Source of the DNA: Endozoicomonas sp. GU-1
GTDB taxonomy: Bacteria; Pseudomonadota; Gammaproteobacteria; Pseudomonadales; Endozoicomonadaceae
DNA length: 64,000 bases
Assembly (NCBI RefSeq): GCF_027366395.1
Contig: NZ_CP114771.1
Span: forward strand, 2,666,001-2,730,000
Direction of reading: 5' to 3'
Part shown: positions 1 to 8,935 of the stretch, in pieces
Numbering within the stretch: position 1 is the first letter of the stretch
How the letters are laid out: each line of letters opens with the position of its first letter
Position numbers and translations under genes: made by a program
The notes under the pieces: model-generated
What the model was told of the DNA's origin: nothing
The model's input: only the letters and a program-made list of their open reading frames with translations
Database searches by the model: none

Positions 1-8
1 ATCATATT

Positions 9-34
9 AAAAAAACGCCCCCGCCAGGCGGGGG
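9..34 (-). terminator. Rho-independent terminator of dcuC
   Basis: A perfect GC-rich inverted repeat (CCCCCGCC / GGCGGGGG, positions 18-25 and 27-34) is followed, on the minus strand, by a run of seven T (positions 9-15). It lies 10 bases past the stop codon of the transporter gene. Confidence 0.85.
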
Positions 35-43
35 AGAAAAGGA

Positions 44-1417
44 TCAGACAAACAAAATCAGATGCAACGCCATACCAACCACAAACGCACCAATCATCGG
101 TACCGAGGTTCTTTTCACCACTTCAAACGGTGAGATTTTGGCAATACCGGCACAGGCAATAATGACCGCCGAGATGGGGGACATGGAACGGCCCATGGAA
201 GCGGCAAAGTTCATGGGCAGCAGCATGGCCACCGCAGGCACACCAAAGCTTTTGGCAACCTCTGGTGCCAGGGTGGCAAATGACAGGAAGGCCGCATTGC
301 CAGAGCCCATCATAATGGCCGCAACAGCAATCAGCGTGGCCATAAACAGCGTCATACCGGCAGCACCGATACCCAGCCCCTGGGCAGAACCGAGCAGGGA
401 GTCAATGGCACCAATATGCTTTAACCCTGTGGCAAAAATTTCAGCACCGATTATCAGACCTACCACCGGACCAAAAACAGCGCCCATACCATTGAGGAAT
501 TGATCAAAGCCATCAAGGGACTGTTTCATTTTCCGGGTACGGATCACTTCACAGAGCATGCCGACAAATACGCTGATCAGCATGGCCATGACCAGGTTCA
601 TTTTGATAGACGACACCATCATTTTGGAAAAGATCAACAACAGGAAGAAAGGAATCATGGGCAGCAGCGCATAGAATGCCGGGGCCGGGTCTTTCTGGTC
701 ACCGTCTGTAGGTTCGATGCCCTCACCCACATGCTCGGCAACCCTGTAGCCATCTTTCAGATCGCACCGACGCTGCCAGACAAAGTGCAGGGCCGCCGCC
801 ACCAGCGCCATGGGGAAGGTGATCCAGGCCTGATAATCCAGGAAGTATTCGGTAATTTCCAGTCCGGACTGGCTGGCGGCAAAATTGGCATTCACCTGGG
901 TGACACCGATTTCAAATGCCGCCGGAGAAGCAATCACGGCAACCGCTGAAGCCGGGCTTAAACCGATATTTCTCAGCACCGGATACAGCGTCACCATCAA
1001 CAGCAGACCGAGGCCCGTTGCCGAGGTGACGAACATTTGCAGCACAACACTGAGCAGATAACACAGCGCCAGTACCATATAAGGTGAGCGAAAACGGCTG
1101 ATGGGCTTGACGGCCAGTCGAACCAGCGCTTCTGAGGCACCGATATGGGACATATAGCTGGCAAAACCACCACAGGCCATGATGGTCAGACCCAGGCTGG
1201 CCATGCGGAAGCTGAATACCGTGTTCATCAGTTGAAACAGGTCAAAGGGGATAAAACCGGTGGCCTTGGCCGCTGGCAGAATATCTTTTATCCCCATCAC
1301 CGCGGCGGCACTTAGCAGGACAATACCGGCAATAGCCAGCGAAGCCGATGCACTGTAGTTCTTCACGATGGCGTAGATAACCAGTGCAACTACGGGTATG
1401 ACAATGAGTATATCCAC
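44..1417 (-). CDS. dcuC: DcuC-family C4-dicarboxylate transporter
   Basis: This is a 457-residue, very hydrophobic protein with roughly 12 membrane segments along its whole length. The overall sequence resembles DcuC inner-membrane carriers, which exchange or export C4-dicarboxylates such as succinate and fumarate in anaerobic metabolism. The start is GTG at 1417, preceded on the minus strand by AGGA about eight bases upstream. It is transcribed divergently from rpoN. In many gammaproteobacteria rpoN follows the lptA-lptB lipopolysaccharide-transport genes, so this neighbour is unusual. A TTGACA hexamer at 1486-1491 on the minus strand could be its -35 element, but no good -10 accompanies it. 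The family assignment is firm; the exact substrate is inferred. Confidence 0.85.
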   Translation of the reverse strand: MDILIVIPVVALVIYAIVKNYSASASLAIAGIVLLSAAAVMGIKDILPAAKATGFIPFDLFQLMNTVFSFRMASLGLTIMACGGFASYMSHIGASEALVRLAVKPISRFRSPYMVLALCYLLSVVLQMFVTSATGLGLLLMVTLYPVLRNIGLSPASAVAVIASPAAFEIGVTQVNANFAASQSGLEITEYFLDYQAWITFPMALVAAALHFVWQRRCDLKDGYRVAEHVGEGIEPTDGDQKDPAPAFYALLPMIPFFLLLIFSKMMVSSIKMNLVMAMLISVFVGMLCEVIRTRKMKQSLDGFDQFLNGMGAVFGPVVGLIIGAEIFATGLKHIGAIDSLLGSAQGLGIGAAGMTLFMATLIAVAAIMMGSGNAAFLSFATLAPEVAKSFGVPAVAMLLPMNFAASMGRSMSPISAVIIACAGIAKISPFEVVKRTSVPMIGAFVVGMALHLILFV

Positions 1418-1653
1418 AGGGGAATCCTGAAAATGGCTAAATTGCGCGCAGGTTATTTCTTGAGCTATTGGTTGTAAATGACCAATGTCAAATAATGATC
1501 GGGTAGTTCTTTTTAACCATTCTGACAGTCGTTATGACCGAACTTTAAAGACGGAAAGCGCTTACAACCCACACAAAAACACACGTAATTTCATCGTATT
1601 CAATCTTTGCACATTTTTTGCTAAAGCTATGGTTTCAGAAACGTCTATGGGTT

Positions 1654-1659
1654 TATAAT
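1654..1659 (+). promoter_or_regulatory. Candidate -10 box upstream of rpoN
   Basis: A perfect TATAAT lies about 70 bases before the rpoN start. The hexamer 17 bases upstream (GGTTTC) is a poor -35, so this is only a candidate. The rest of the 1418-1720 intergenic region shows no gene. Confidence 0.35.
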
Positions 1660-1726
1660 CAGCCGCACATGGAGAGTAAGCCTCTGCAGCCTCCACGGAA
1701 AACGAAGTAAAGGTATACGGTTGCCT

Positions 1727-3187
1727 ATGAAGCCTTCCTTACAGCTCAAGATGGGCCAGCAGCTGACCATGACGCCGCAGCTGCAACAGGCCATCCGGCT
1801 GCTACAGCTATCGACCCTGGATCTTCAGCAGGAGATTCAGGAGGCCCTGGAGTCCAACCCCATGCTGGAGTCCGAGGATAGCCAGACAGAGGACACCGCC
1901 AGCAGTGAAGGACAGGAAGAACTCGTTGATCTGAGCGAAAAAGCCTCAGAACCTGAGCCTCAGGAGATGGCGGAATGGTCAGACAGCATTCCCAATGAAC
2001 TGCCCGTGGACTCCGCCTGGGACGACGTGTATTCCAGCCTGCCGGCCAGCAGCGGTGACGATGATTATGACCCCCTGGCAAAATCCTCCGCTGTGGAGTC
2101 ACTTCAGGATCACCTGGAATGGCAACTGGATATGCTGCCCATGAGCGACCGGGACCGGCTGATTGGTCTGGCGATCATCGAAGCAGTTAATCCGGATGGC
2201 TATTTAACCTGCACGCTGGATGACCTGTTTGTCTCTCTTCAATCCCAACTGGACGATCTGGAGATTGAAGAGATCCATGTGCTGCAACACCGGGTACAAC
2301 AATTCGATCCGGTGGGTTGTGGCAGTATTGACCTTAGAGAGTGTCTGTTGGTTCAACTTCGTCAGCTGCCGCCCTCAACACCCCATTTCAACAATGCGGA
2401 AAAGCTGCTCACCCGTTACCTTGAGTCCCTTGGCACCCGTGATTATGCCAGCATCATGCGTCATGCCAAACTGAAAGAAGACCAGCTGCGAGAAGCCCTC
2501 AGCCTGATTCAGAGCTTCCACCCAAAACCCGGCAGCACCATTGATCAGACAGAAGCCGAATATGTGGTACCGGATATATCCGTCCGGAAAATCAGGGAAC
2601 GCTGGACGGTGGAACTGAATTCCGACGCCCTGCCCAAACTGCGCATTAATAATAATTATGCGTCCATGGTTCAGAGAGCCAATAACAGCCGCGACAATGT
2701 GTTCATGAAGAACCATCTGCAAGAAGCCCGCTGGTTTTTGAAAAACCTGCAAAGCCGCAATGAAACATTGATGAAAGTGGCAAGCCAGATTATTGCCTAT
2801 CAGCAGGAGTTCCTGGAAAAAGGGGATGAAGCCATGAAACCCCTGGTGCTGGCGGATATTGCCGAGGCGGTGGGGATGCATGAGTCGACGATATCCCGGG
2901 TAACGACTCAGAAGTACATGCATACCCCCCGGGGTGTTTACGAGCTGAAGTACTTTTTTTCCAGCCATGTCAGCACCACGGAAGGGGGGGAGTGTTCCTC
3001 CACGGCCATTCGGGCCCATATCCGCAAACTTATTGCTGAAGAGACACCGCGCAAACCCCTCAGTGACAATAAAATTGCGGCGATTCTGGGGGATCAGGGC
3101 ATCAAGGTAGCAAGGCGCACCATTGCCAAATACCGTGAGTCCATGAATATTCCGCCATCCAATGAACGTAAGCAGTTAGTGCCCTAG
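1727..3187 (+). CDS. rpoN: RNA polymerase sigma-54 factor RpoN
   Basis: RpoN directs core RNA polymerase to -24/-12 promoters, which are opened by AAA+ enhancer-binding proteins; it serves nitrogen, motility and symbiosis genes. The 486-residue product has the full family layout: a glutamine/leucine-rich region I at the N-terminus ([16 protein letters not shown]), an acidic region II (about residues 50-120), the core-binding domain, a helix-turn-helix (around [15 protein letters not shown]) and the C-terminal RpoN box [13 protein letters not shown] 1727 is chosen because family members begin [17 protein letters not shown] two codons earlier (1721) is closer to the AAAGG-like ribosome site and is possible. 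It heads the rpoN-hpf-ptsN-rapZ-npr cluster. Confidence 0.97.
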   Translation: MKPSLQLKMGQQLTMTPQLQQAIRLLQLSTLDLQQEIQEALESNPMLESEDSQTEDTASSEGQEELVDLSEKASEPEPQEMAEWSDSIPNELPVDSAWDDVYSSLPASSGDDDYDPLAKSSAVESLQDHLEWQLDMLPMSDRDRLIGLAIIEAVNPDGYLTCTLDDLFVSLQSQLDDLEIEEIHVLQHRVQQFDPVGCGSIDLRECLLVQLRQLPPSTPHFNNAEKLLTRYLESLGTRDYASIMRHAKLKEDQLREALSLIQSFHPKPGSTIDQTEAEYVVPDISVRKIRERWTVELNSDALPKLRINNNYASMVQRANNSRDNVFMKNHLQEARWFLKNLQSRNETLMKVASQIIAYQQEFLEKGDEAMKPLVLADIAEAVGMHESTISRVTTQKYMHTPRGVYELKYFFSSHVSTTEGGECSSTAIRAHIRKLIAEETPRKPLSDNKIAAILGDQGIKVARRTIAKYRESMNIPPSNERKQLVP

Positions 3188-3328
3188 TTGATACACCGCT
3201 CAAAAAGCAGTTTTTTTTGTCTCAGGGCATTCCAAGCTGCACCGACAGTGATAGAATCGAACTCAGCCAGTACGAAAAATCCCGCGGACTGGTGATTATC
3301 TGGATAATGGGATTCAGGAGAGCGTTAC

Positions 3329-3643
3329 ATGCAAGTCAACATCAGTGGGCATCATGTCGAGGTAACAGAAGCTCTGCACGACTATGTGATCAAAAGACTG
3401 GAGCGTCTTGGTTCACATTTTGACCATATCACCAATGTACAGGTGACCCTGAGTGTCGAAAAGCTGGTGCAGAAAGCAGAAGCCGTTTTGCATACCCGCG
3501 GGGCCGAGATTAATGCCACCGCCGAGCACGAAGACATGTACGCAGCCATTGACCTGCTCTCGGACAAGTTGGATCGGCAGCTGGTTAAGCGAAAAGAGAA
3601 AGCCCTGGACAGGCAACAGGGTGCCAGTGGCCATGCCCTTTGA
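3329..3643 (+). CDS. hpf: Ribosome hibernation-promoting factor (short HPF)
   Basis: This 104-residue protein matches the short-form HPF/YhbH family, which binds the 30S decoding channel and promotes 100S ribosome dimers in stationary phase. The sequence opens MQVNISGHHVEVTEAL and has the lysine-rich helix (LVKRKEKALDR) near the C-terminus. A GGAGAG ribosome site lies just upstream of the ATG. It sits 141 bases after rpoN and 27 bases before ptsN, the usual position. It lacks the C-terminal dimerisation domain of long HPF. Confidence 0.95.
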   Translation: MQVNISGHHVEVTEALHDYVIKRLERLGSHFDHITNVQVTLSVEKLVQKAEAVLHTRGAEINATAEHEDMYAAIDLLSDKLDRQLVKRKEKALDRQQGASGHAL

Positions 3644-3670
3644 TTTATCAGGTTGCCATTCTTATTCAGC

Positions 3671-4121
3671 ATGATTATTCATCGCATCCTAACCCCCGAG
3701 CGCACCCTTGACGGGGTGCACGGGGCCAGCAAAAAGAAAATCCTGGAATTTATCGCTGAACGCATCAGCAGCGAAGCCCCCGAAAATCAATGCCAAAGAA
3801 CTGTTTGAAGCGCTGGTTGCCCGAGAGCGTCTTGGCACTACCGGGCTGGGTGATGGCGTGGCTATTCCCCACTGTCGCTGTAAAGCCTGCCCGGAGCCGA
3901 TCGGTCTTTTTATACGACTGGCGGAACCGGTTGATTTTGATGCGGTGGACCGTGAGCCCGTTGACCTGGTATTCGCGCTGATCGTGCCAGAAGGCGAAAA
4001 CCAGGAACATCTTGAAATTTTAAGGGCGCTGGCCGGGCGATTTCACTCTGCCCTGACCCTTCAGAAAATACGCTCGGCAACAAATACGACAATGCTCTAT
4101 CGTACCATGAGTGAACAGTGA
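3671..4121 (+). pseudogene. ptsN: Nitrogen-PTS EIIA(Ntr), frameshifted
   Basis: PtsN is the terminal phospho-acceptor of the nitrogen PTS. It receives phosphate from NPr on a conserved histidine and signals to potassium and phosphate control systems. The ATG at 3671 opens a good PtsN N-terminus (MIIHRILTPERTLDGV...), which stays in frame to the SSEAP region at about 3776. The rest of the protein (INAKELFEALVARERLGTTG, then AIPHCR with the active-site His) is in the next frame. Removing one base from the C5 run in gaagcccccgaaaatc restores a continuous protein of about 149 residues. This is either a real inactivating insertion or a consensus error; a +1 programmed shift is possible but has no family precedent known to me. 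Confidence 0.85.
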
Positions 4122-4131
4122 ATAACGTGAC

Positions 4132-4162
4132 AAAAAAAGGCCATCATAGGTAATGATGGCCT
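4132..4162 (-). terminator. Terminator of the 4.3-5.5 kb minus-strand gene
   Basis: A perfect 10-bp stem (aggccatcat / atgatggcct) with a 5-base loop is flanked by seven A on the plus strand, which form a T-run after the stem on the minus strand. It lies about 100 bases beyond the stop of the minus-strand gene. On the plus strand the hairpin could also end ptsN messages, although no T-run follows there. Confidence 0.8.
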
Positions 4163-4260
4163 GAAAGGTTCAACTTATAACAATGCTTTTATCTTTTGTT
4201 GTTAACAGACTTCTATGAGTCCCCGACAAAATGCATTGCTTCTTACAAGGTTTTAGCCAA

Positions 4261-5553
4261 TTACCGTTGAACCTTACGTTTTTTATCATACTCACGAATT
4301 GCTGCATACCTGTCGGCCTTTGGGTCTTTTGTAGTGACTTTGGGCAAAACAGTTGATGGAACAATCGGGGTTTCGGACGCTGGGCTTTGAGAGTCGTGTC
4401 GCTTTTGACCCTCGGCCATTTTGATGTCCTTAGCCTCTTTGGCCTTCTGCACTTCAGCAGAATCTTGCTTTCGTGTATAGTAGTAGGCAAGCCCATCTTT
4501 GCCATACTTTAACTCAGGCCTTTCTGCTTTATTTCTATATGTAACCTTTTTTTCCCTGTCAAAATGTTCTTTTGCTTTTCTGGTTTCAACGTCAGCTCGT
4601 TTCTTTTCAATTTCAGCAATGTTCTCCAAGGCTTTTTTATCTCTTTCTTCAGCAAAGACAGTACTTGCACTGTGAAGACCGGTCAGATCGTATCCCTTCT
4701 GCCCGTAGAAAGGCGAGCTCTCTGCGGTACGTGGGTTAATCGGCGCAACAACACCTCGATAGAGTTGTTTAGCTTTAAGGTTCACAAGCATTCTAGCCCT
4801 GTCAGGCTTGCTGGCCAGCTCTTTGGCTTTATACATATCTATTTTGGCTTCAAGCACTGTTTTGACACAATCAGCAACAGGTTTAGGATCACGCTTGCTT
4901 TTGACAACATCCGCCACCACTTCAGCTTCATCCTGGCTTATGACGGTGTCAGCAACAGATTCAGATTTATCCTTACCTTTGCTTGCCTCAACAATAAATT
5001 TCAGACCGGTATATTTGTAAACAACTTTGACAACTTTAATTGCCCAGTGCTTCAGCTTTTTGAAGAAGCCACAGGAGCTGTCTTCAGAGCTTTCCGAATT
5101 TGTCTGAGGAACAGGTTCCAAAGCCGGCTCGTCCTGCATGACCTCCACCCTGGGATTGGTGTCGCTTTCTATGGGGCTTTCCTGTTCTGTCTGGACAACA
5201 GAATCGATAACCGGTTTGATATTCTGCATAGCATCAGCCTTACGCTGAAGGTAGGCCAAATGGCTTTTGGCCAGTTTATCTTCGGCTTTATTCCGACCGC
5301 CAATAACAAATATTGGTTTTGGCTGAGCATCTTCAAACTTTCTTTCCAGTGGCCTTACCATGCGGTTATAGAACCTGCCAAAATCCTCAGGTACCTGATC
5401 TTTCTCATGCGGACCCGGAACTGGAACTGGTTTAGAAGTTTTTTCAGCTAATGGATGTCCAGTAGTTTCAACTAATCCTGGTTGAGAAGTTTTTTTAACT
5501 AATGGTTGATAAGTAATTGCGAGAAATTGTGGTTTAGTAAGTGGTGCGTCCAT
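4261..5553 (-). CDS. Uncharacterised charged protein inserted in the ptsN-rapZ interval
   Basis: I do not recognise this 430-residue protein. It is hydrophilic, with no signal peptide and no convincing membrane segment. A proline-rich N-terminus (about 1-60) is followed by long lysine/glutamate-rich stretches, some probably coiled coil (around residues 310-400). Its middle contains a repeated valine/aspartate-rich motif (ESVADTVISQDEAEVVADVV, then KPVADCVKTV). AAAGGAG lies about seven bases before the ATG, and a terminator follows the stop, so it is a complete gene on the minus strand. It interrupts a cluster that is contiguous in most relatives, which suggests later acquisition. A secreted effector is possible but nothing proves it. 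Confidence 0.7.
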   Translation of the reverse strand: MDAPLTKPQFLAITYQPLVKKTSQPGLVETTGHPLAEKTSKPVPVPGPHEKDQVPEDFGRFYNRMVRPLERKFEDAQPKPIFVIGGRNKAEDKLAKSHLAYLQRKADAMQNIKPVIDSVVQTEQESPIESDTNPRVEVMQDEPALEPVPQTNSESSEDSSCGFFKKLKHWAIKVVKVVYKYTGLKFIVEASKGKDKSESVADTVISQDEAEVVADVVKSKRDPKPVADCVKTVLEAKIDMYKAKELASKPDRARMLVNLKAKQLYRGVVAPINPRTAESSPFYGQKGYDLTGLHSASTVFAEERDKKALENIAEIEKKRADVETRKAKEHFDREKKVTYRNKAERPELKYGKDGLAYYYTRKQDSAEVQKAKEAKDIKMAEGQKRHDSQSPASETPIVPSTVLPKVTTKDPKADRYAAIREYDKKRKVQR

Positions 5554-5936
5554 GATGTTACTCCTTTAACAAAACAGGGTTGTTTCATATAATTAAGAGA
5601 GTTTATTTAATTAACCTCTCTCACGGATTATCTTTATGATTTGAATTCTAGGATGATGCTCCCATTAAATGAATGACAGCATTGTCAGAAGCACTAACAG
5701 AGTTTTATGCATTTATTAGAATCAGAAAAAACAAACAGCCTGGCCAATATCCTGCCCCCTGATAGAATCCCGCAACCAGATGCTGTCAGCCATTAAACCC
5801 ATTTTGATTAACAGGATTGCCAGCAACTCCGGATACCCTGGCCATCGATTTGCTTTTTCCACCTCAGGTCAACGGTATCCGGTAGGCTTCTTGATCAAAA
5901 GTTGCTTTAATAGAAGAAGGGTCAGCTTTCAATACC

Positions 5937-6101
5937 TAAGTAGCTGGCCATATGGAATCGAATATTTCTGGCTACTTGGGCTGGTACTATGCGAGGCACA
6001 ACGGAGGGAGCATAGCCGTAGCTATGTGACCGGAGTTGTAACGAAGCAGAGTGCCAGCACAAGGAGTCAGAAATATATGATTTCATATGGTTAGCTACTT
6101 A
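5937..6101. repeat. Long imperfect palindrome (MITE-like hairpin element)
   Basis: Two 33-base arms (5937-5969 and 6069-6101) are inverted copies of each other with about six mismatches: left begins taagtagctggccatatg, and the right complement begins taagtagctaaccatatg. The interior is also partly self-complementary (ctggtactatgc against ctggcactctgc, then acaacgg against ggagttgt), so the whole 165 bases can fold on itself. It ends 27 bases before the rapZ ATG and fills part of the 575-base gap 5554-6128. The rest of that gap (5554-5936) holds the upstream region of the minus-strand gene and no further gene that I can see. Confidence 0.7.
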
Positions 6102-6128
6102 CACGCTCAGAAGCATAAAGGAACAGCT

Positions 6129-6986
6129 ATGAAACTTATCATCATCAGCGGGCGCTCCGGTTCTGGAAAAAGTTCAGCTCTGCACACCCTTGAGGATGAG
6201 GGTTTTTATTGTGTCGACAATCTTCCGGCCAGTATGCTGAACCAATTGCCGGATACCCTGAAAGGCCATCATTCAACTCCACCCAGGATGGCCGTCAGCA
6301 TTGATATCAGAAACCTGCCCGGAACTCTGGATAACTTTCCTGATCTGCTGAAGTCCCTTCGGAACAAAGGCATCCATTGTCAGGTACTGTACCTGGACAC
6401 CGACAGCGAAAAGCTGGTCAGCCGTTACAGTGCCACACGCAGAAAGCACCCGCTCAGTAATGACCAGACATCGCTCAGAGAAGCCATCGCGTTAGAAAAA
6501 AAGCTGCTTACGCCGGTGCTGATTGAGGCAGACCTGAAAATCGACACCACATCGCTCTCTGTTCATCAGATGAGGGACATGATCAAACAGGAGTTCTGCG
6601 CTGATCACAAAAGCGGTGTGACGGTTCTTTTTCAATCCTTCGGCTTTAAAAACGGCATTCCTTCAGACGCCGACTTTATCTTTGATGTTCGCTGCCTGCC
6701 CAACCCTTTCTGGGACGAATCCCTGAGAACATACACAGGTCTGGACCAACCGGTTATCGATTTTCTGAAGGATGATCCCCTGGTGGTCGAAATGGTGGAG
6801 GATATCAGTGCCTTTATCGAAAAATGGCTCCCGCGCTTTGAGTCAGCCCAGCGCAGTTATATGACGATTGCCATCGGTTGCACTGGAGGGCAGCACCGCT
6901 CAGTCTATATTGGTAAAACACTGGGCACCCTGTTTACCAGTAAGCTGGATCGGGTTCAGGTTAGACACAGAGAGCTTCACGAATAA
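6129..6986 (+). CDS. rapZ: RNase adapter / nucleotide-binding protein RapZ
   Basis: RapZ binds GlmZ small RNA and hands it to RNase E, tuning GlmS and amino-sugar synthesis. The 285-residue product has a P-loop GRSGSGKS at residues 8-15 and the family C-terminal signature GCTGGQHRSV. The ATG at 6129 follows AAGGA with good spacing; an upstream in-frame extension to 6087 begins inside the hairpin repeat and is rejected. The stop overlaps the npr start (TAATG), so the two are translationally coupled. The inserted gene and repeat upstream mean it probably needs its own promoter here. Confidence 0.96.
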   Translation: MKLIIISGRSGSGKSSALHTLEDEGFYCVDNLPASMLNQLPDTLKGHHSTPPRMAVSIDIRNLPGTLDNFPDLLKSLRNKGIHCQVLYLDTDSEKLVSRYSATRRKHPLSNDQTSLREAIALEKKLLTPVLIEADLKIDTTSLSVHQMRDMIKQEFCADHKSGVTVLFQSFGFKNGIPSDADFIFDVRCLPNPFWDESLRTYTGLDQPVIDFLKDDPLVVEMVEDISAFIEKWLPRFESAQRSYMTIAIGCTGGQHRSVYIGKTLGTLFTSKLDRVQVRHRELHE

Positions 6987-7255
6987 TGATTACCTATCGA
7001 AAAAAAATCATTAACAAACTGGGCTTGCACGCCCGGGCGGCATCCAAGTTTGTTTCTACGTCATCGGCGTTTGCCAGTGAGATTGAAATCGGATTCAATG
7101 GGCGCAAGGTGGATGGCAAGAGTATCATGGCGGTTATGATGCTGGCGGCAGGACAGGGTTCGGAGCTTGAGCTCCTTTGTGACGGCCATGATGAAGAGGC
7201 CGCCTGCCTTGCCCTGTGCGAGCTGATTGATGACCGCTTTGGTGAAGAAGAATAA
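6986..7255 (+). CDS. ptsO: Phosphocarrier protein NPr of the nitrogen PTS
   Basis: This 89-residue HPr-like protein passes phosphate from EI(Ntr) to EIIA(Ntr). The phosphorylated histidine is seen at residue 15 in KLGLHARAA, and the regulatory-serine region reads GKSIMAVMML. It overlaps the rapZ stop by one base. Its natural partner, ptsN, carries a frameshift in this assembly, which would leave the relay without its acceptor if the shift is real. A 7-bp hairpin (7259-7278, ACTCCCC / GGGGAGT) follows immediately but lacks a T-run. Confidence 0.94.
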   Translation: MITYRKKIINKLGLHARAASKFVSTSSAFASEIEIGFNGRKVDGKSIMAVMMLAAGQGSELELLCDGHDEEAACLALCELIDDRFGEEE

Positions 7256-7258
7256 CAG

Positions 7259-7278
7259 ACTCCCCCTTTGCGGGGAGT
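7259..7278 (+). other. Hairpin between npr and mgtE
   Basis: Seven paired bases (ACTCCCC and GGGGAGT) surround a short loop three bases after the npr stop. There is no T-tract, so it may be an attenuator, an RNA-stability element or a factor-dependent stop rather than a classic terminator. Confidence 0.45.
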
Positions 7279-7361
7279 AGCCACTGCAATTACCATAGAG
7301 ACCATCTTTCATTTTCCCTGACCATCCGGCCTTTTACCGGATGCGCAGAAACTGTTCATGC

Positions 7362-7401
7362 AGATCATTCAGGCAAATCATTCAGGCAGATCATTTCAGG
7401 C
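7362..7401 (+). repeat. Three 13-14 bp direct repeats before mgtE
   Basis: Three adjacent copies (agatcattcaggc, aaatcattcaggc, agatcatttcaggc) end nine bases before the mgtE ATG. They cover the ribosome-binding region, so copy number could change the leader or the apparent N-terminus. Confidence 0.7.
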
Positions 7402-7409
7402 AGACAACA

Positions 7410-8768
7410 ATGGCGCAGCAACTGCAATTGAGCATCGGTGAAGCCGAGCTGAAAAAACTTAATGATGCTCTTGAGCACGGTGTCTCTGCAGAATTGCGCA
7501 CTATGTTGAACACCTTGCCCCCGGCTGATACCGCACACTTGCTGGAGTCCTCCCCACCAAAGTTACGCAGCCTGTTGTGGCGGTTGATTGACCGTGAACA
7601 GGAAGGCGACGTGCTGCAGGAACTGAGCGAAGACGTTCGCCAGTTCTTCCTTGACCAGATGAACATTGCCGAACTGAAAGCTATTACTCAAGGTCAGGAT
7701 GTTGACGACATTGCCGACCTGCTGCAACAACTGCCAGATACCATCACCCGACAGGTGCTGGACTCCATGAACAGTCAGGACCGCCAGCGGGTTGAGGCGG
7801 TTCTGGCCTATCCGGAGGATTCCGCCGGTGGCTTGATGAACACCGACACCATTACGGTGCGCCCCAATAACACCGTTGATGTTGTTCTTCGTTACCTGCG
7901 CCGTCATGAAGGCATTCCGGATGGCACAGACAGCCTGTTGGTGGTCAATCGCCGGGATGAATACATCGGCCGCCTGCCCCTGACCTTGCTCCTGACGACC
8001 GAACCGGGCGCTACCGTCAGACAAGTGATGTTAACCGACCTGGATCCAATTCCTGCGGATATGCAGGATACCCAGGTAGCCCAGCTGTTCGAACGGCAGG
8101 ATCTGCTCTCCGCCCCGGTGGTGAACGACAATGGCAAACTGCTTGGCCGGATCACCATCGATGATGTAGTGGACGTGATCCGGGAAGAGGCCGAACACTC
8201 CATGATGAGTATGGCCGGTCTGGATGACGATGAAGACACCTTCGCCCCGGCCCTGCGAACTGCACGACGCCGGGCGGTCTGGCTGGGCTTCAACCTGATT
8301 ACCGCCTTTATTGCCGCCTCGGTCATTGGTCTGTTTCAGGAAACCATCGATAAAGTGGTGGCCCTGGCGGTGCTGATGCCGATTGTTGCAGGGATGGGAG
8401 GTAATGCCGGCAGTCAGGCCCTGACCCTGGTGATCCGGGGTATGGCGCTAGGGCAAATCAGTAAGACCAACCTCCGCTGGCTGCTAAGCCGGGAGCTGGT
8501 TGCCGGATTTCTCAACGGGTTGTTGTGGGCAACCCTGGTGGCCGCCATCGCCTGGTTCTGGTTTGATGACCCGATTATTTCCCTGGTGATCGCCTGCGCC
8601 ATGGTGATCAACCTGAGTGTTGCCGTGGTCACCGGTGCAATGCTGCCGGTTTTACTGAAATCATTAAATATTGATCCGGCCCTTGCTGGCAGTATTATCC
8701 TGACCACGATTTCCGATGTGGTGGGGTTCCTCTCATTCCTTGGGCTGGCCACTGTTTTCTATGGGTAG
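7410..8768 (+). CDS. mgtE: Magnesium transporter MgtE
   Basis: MgtE is a homodimeric Mg2+ channel of the inner membrane, gated by its cytosolic magnesium sensor. The 452-residue protein shows the expected order: N domain of helical repeats (about 1-130), paired CBS domains (about 135-260, with PEDSAGGLMNTDTITV at the first), a plug helix, and five C-terminal membrane helices with the pore segment MPIVAGMGGNAGSQALTLVI. ATG 7410 gives the usual family start; the 23-codon upstream extension runs through the direct repeats and is rejected. Linkage of mgtE to the rpoN/npr cluster is common in related gammaproteobacteria. Confidence 0.94.
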   Translation: MAQQLQLSIGEAELKKLNDALEHGVSAELRTMLNTLPPADTAHLLESSPPKLRSLLWRLIDREQEGDVLQELSEDVRQFFLDQMNIAELKAITQGQDVDDIADLLQQLPDTITRQVLDSMNSQDRQRVEAVLAYPEDSAGGLMNTDTITVRPNNTVDVVLRYLRRHEGIPDGTDSLLVVNRRDEYIGRLPLTLLLTTEPGATVRQVMLTDLDPIPADMQDTQVAQLFERQDLLSAPVVNDNGKLLGRITIDDVVDVIREEAEHSMMSMAGLDDDEDTFAPALRTARRRAVWLGFNLITAFIAASVIGLFQETIDKVVALAVLMPIVAGMGGNAGSQALTLVIRGMALGQISKTNLRWLLSRELVAGFLNGLLWATLVAAIAWFWFDDPIISLVIACAMVINLSVAVVTGAMLPVLLKSLNIDPALAGSIILTTISDVVGFLSFLGLATVFYG

Positions 8769-8773
8769 CGTTT

Positions 8774-8921
8774 TGGACCACAAAGGCACAAAGAAGAGCA
8801 AAAGAGTAGTAAGAGCAAAGCTCTTACTACTCTTGCCTTGGAAGGCTGTCCGAGAATAGCTTTTAAACATTGAACCACAAAAGCCCAAAACACCTTTGTG
8901 TCTTTGTGCCTTTGTGGTTCC
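8774..8921. repeat. Inverted repeat element ending in accacaaaggcacaaag
   Basis: The 17-base end accacaaaggcacaaag (from 8774) is repeated inverted at 8900-8920. Inside lies a perfect 15-bp hairpin (aagagtagtaagagc, loop aaa, 8802-8834) and the string ggctgtccgagaatag, which also forms the termini of the IS and MITE near 55-56.8 kb. A related end pair is found at 48428-48547. The element lies between convergent mgtE and pmbA and may act as a two-way terminator. Confidence 0.65.
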
Positions 8922-8935
8922 CTTCTTTTTAACAA

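Noticed and set aside
1463-1491. Full promoter for dcuC from TTGACA at 1486-1491
   Set aside because: The -10 position reads ATAGCT or AATAGC, too poor to annotate.
2375-3019. 214-codon minus-strand frame
   Set aside because: Opposite rpoN; no start signal or likeness.
4564-5451. 295-codon plus-strand open frame antisense to the 4.3-5.5 kb gene
   Set aside because: Phenylalanine-rich shadow with no ribosome site; the minus-strand frame is longer and has a Shine-Dalgarno and terminator.
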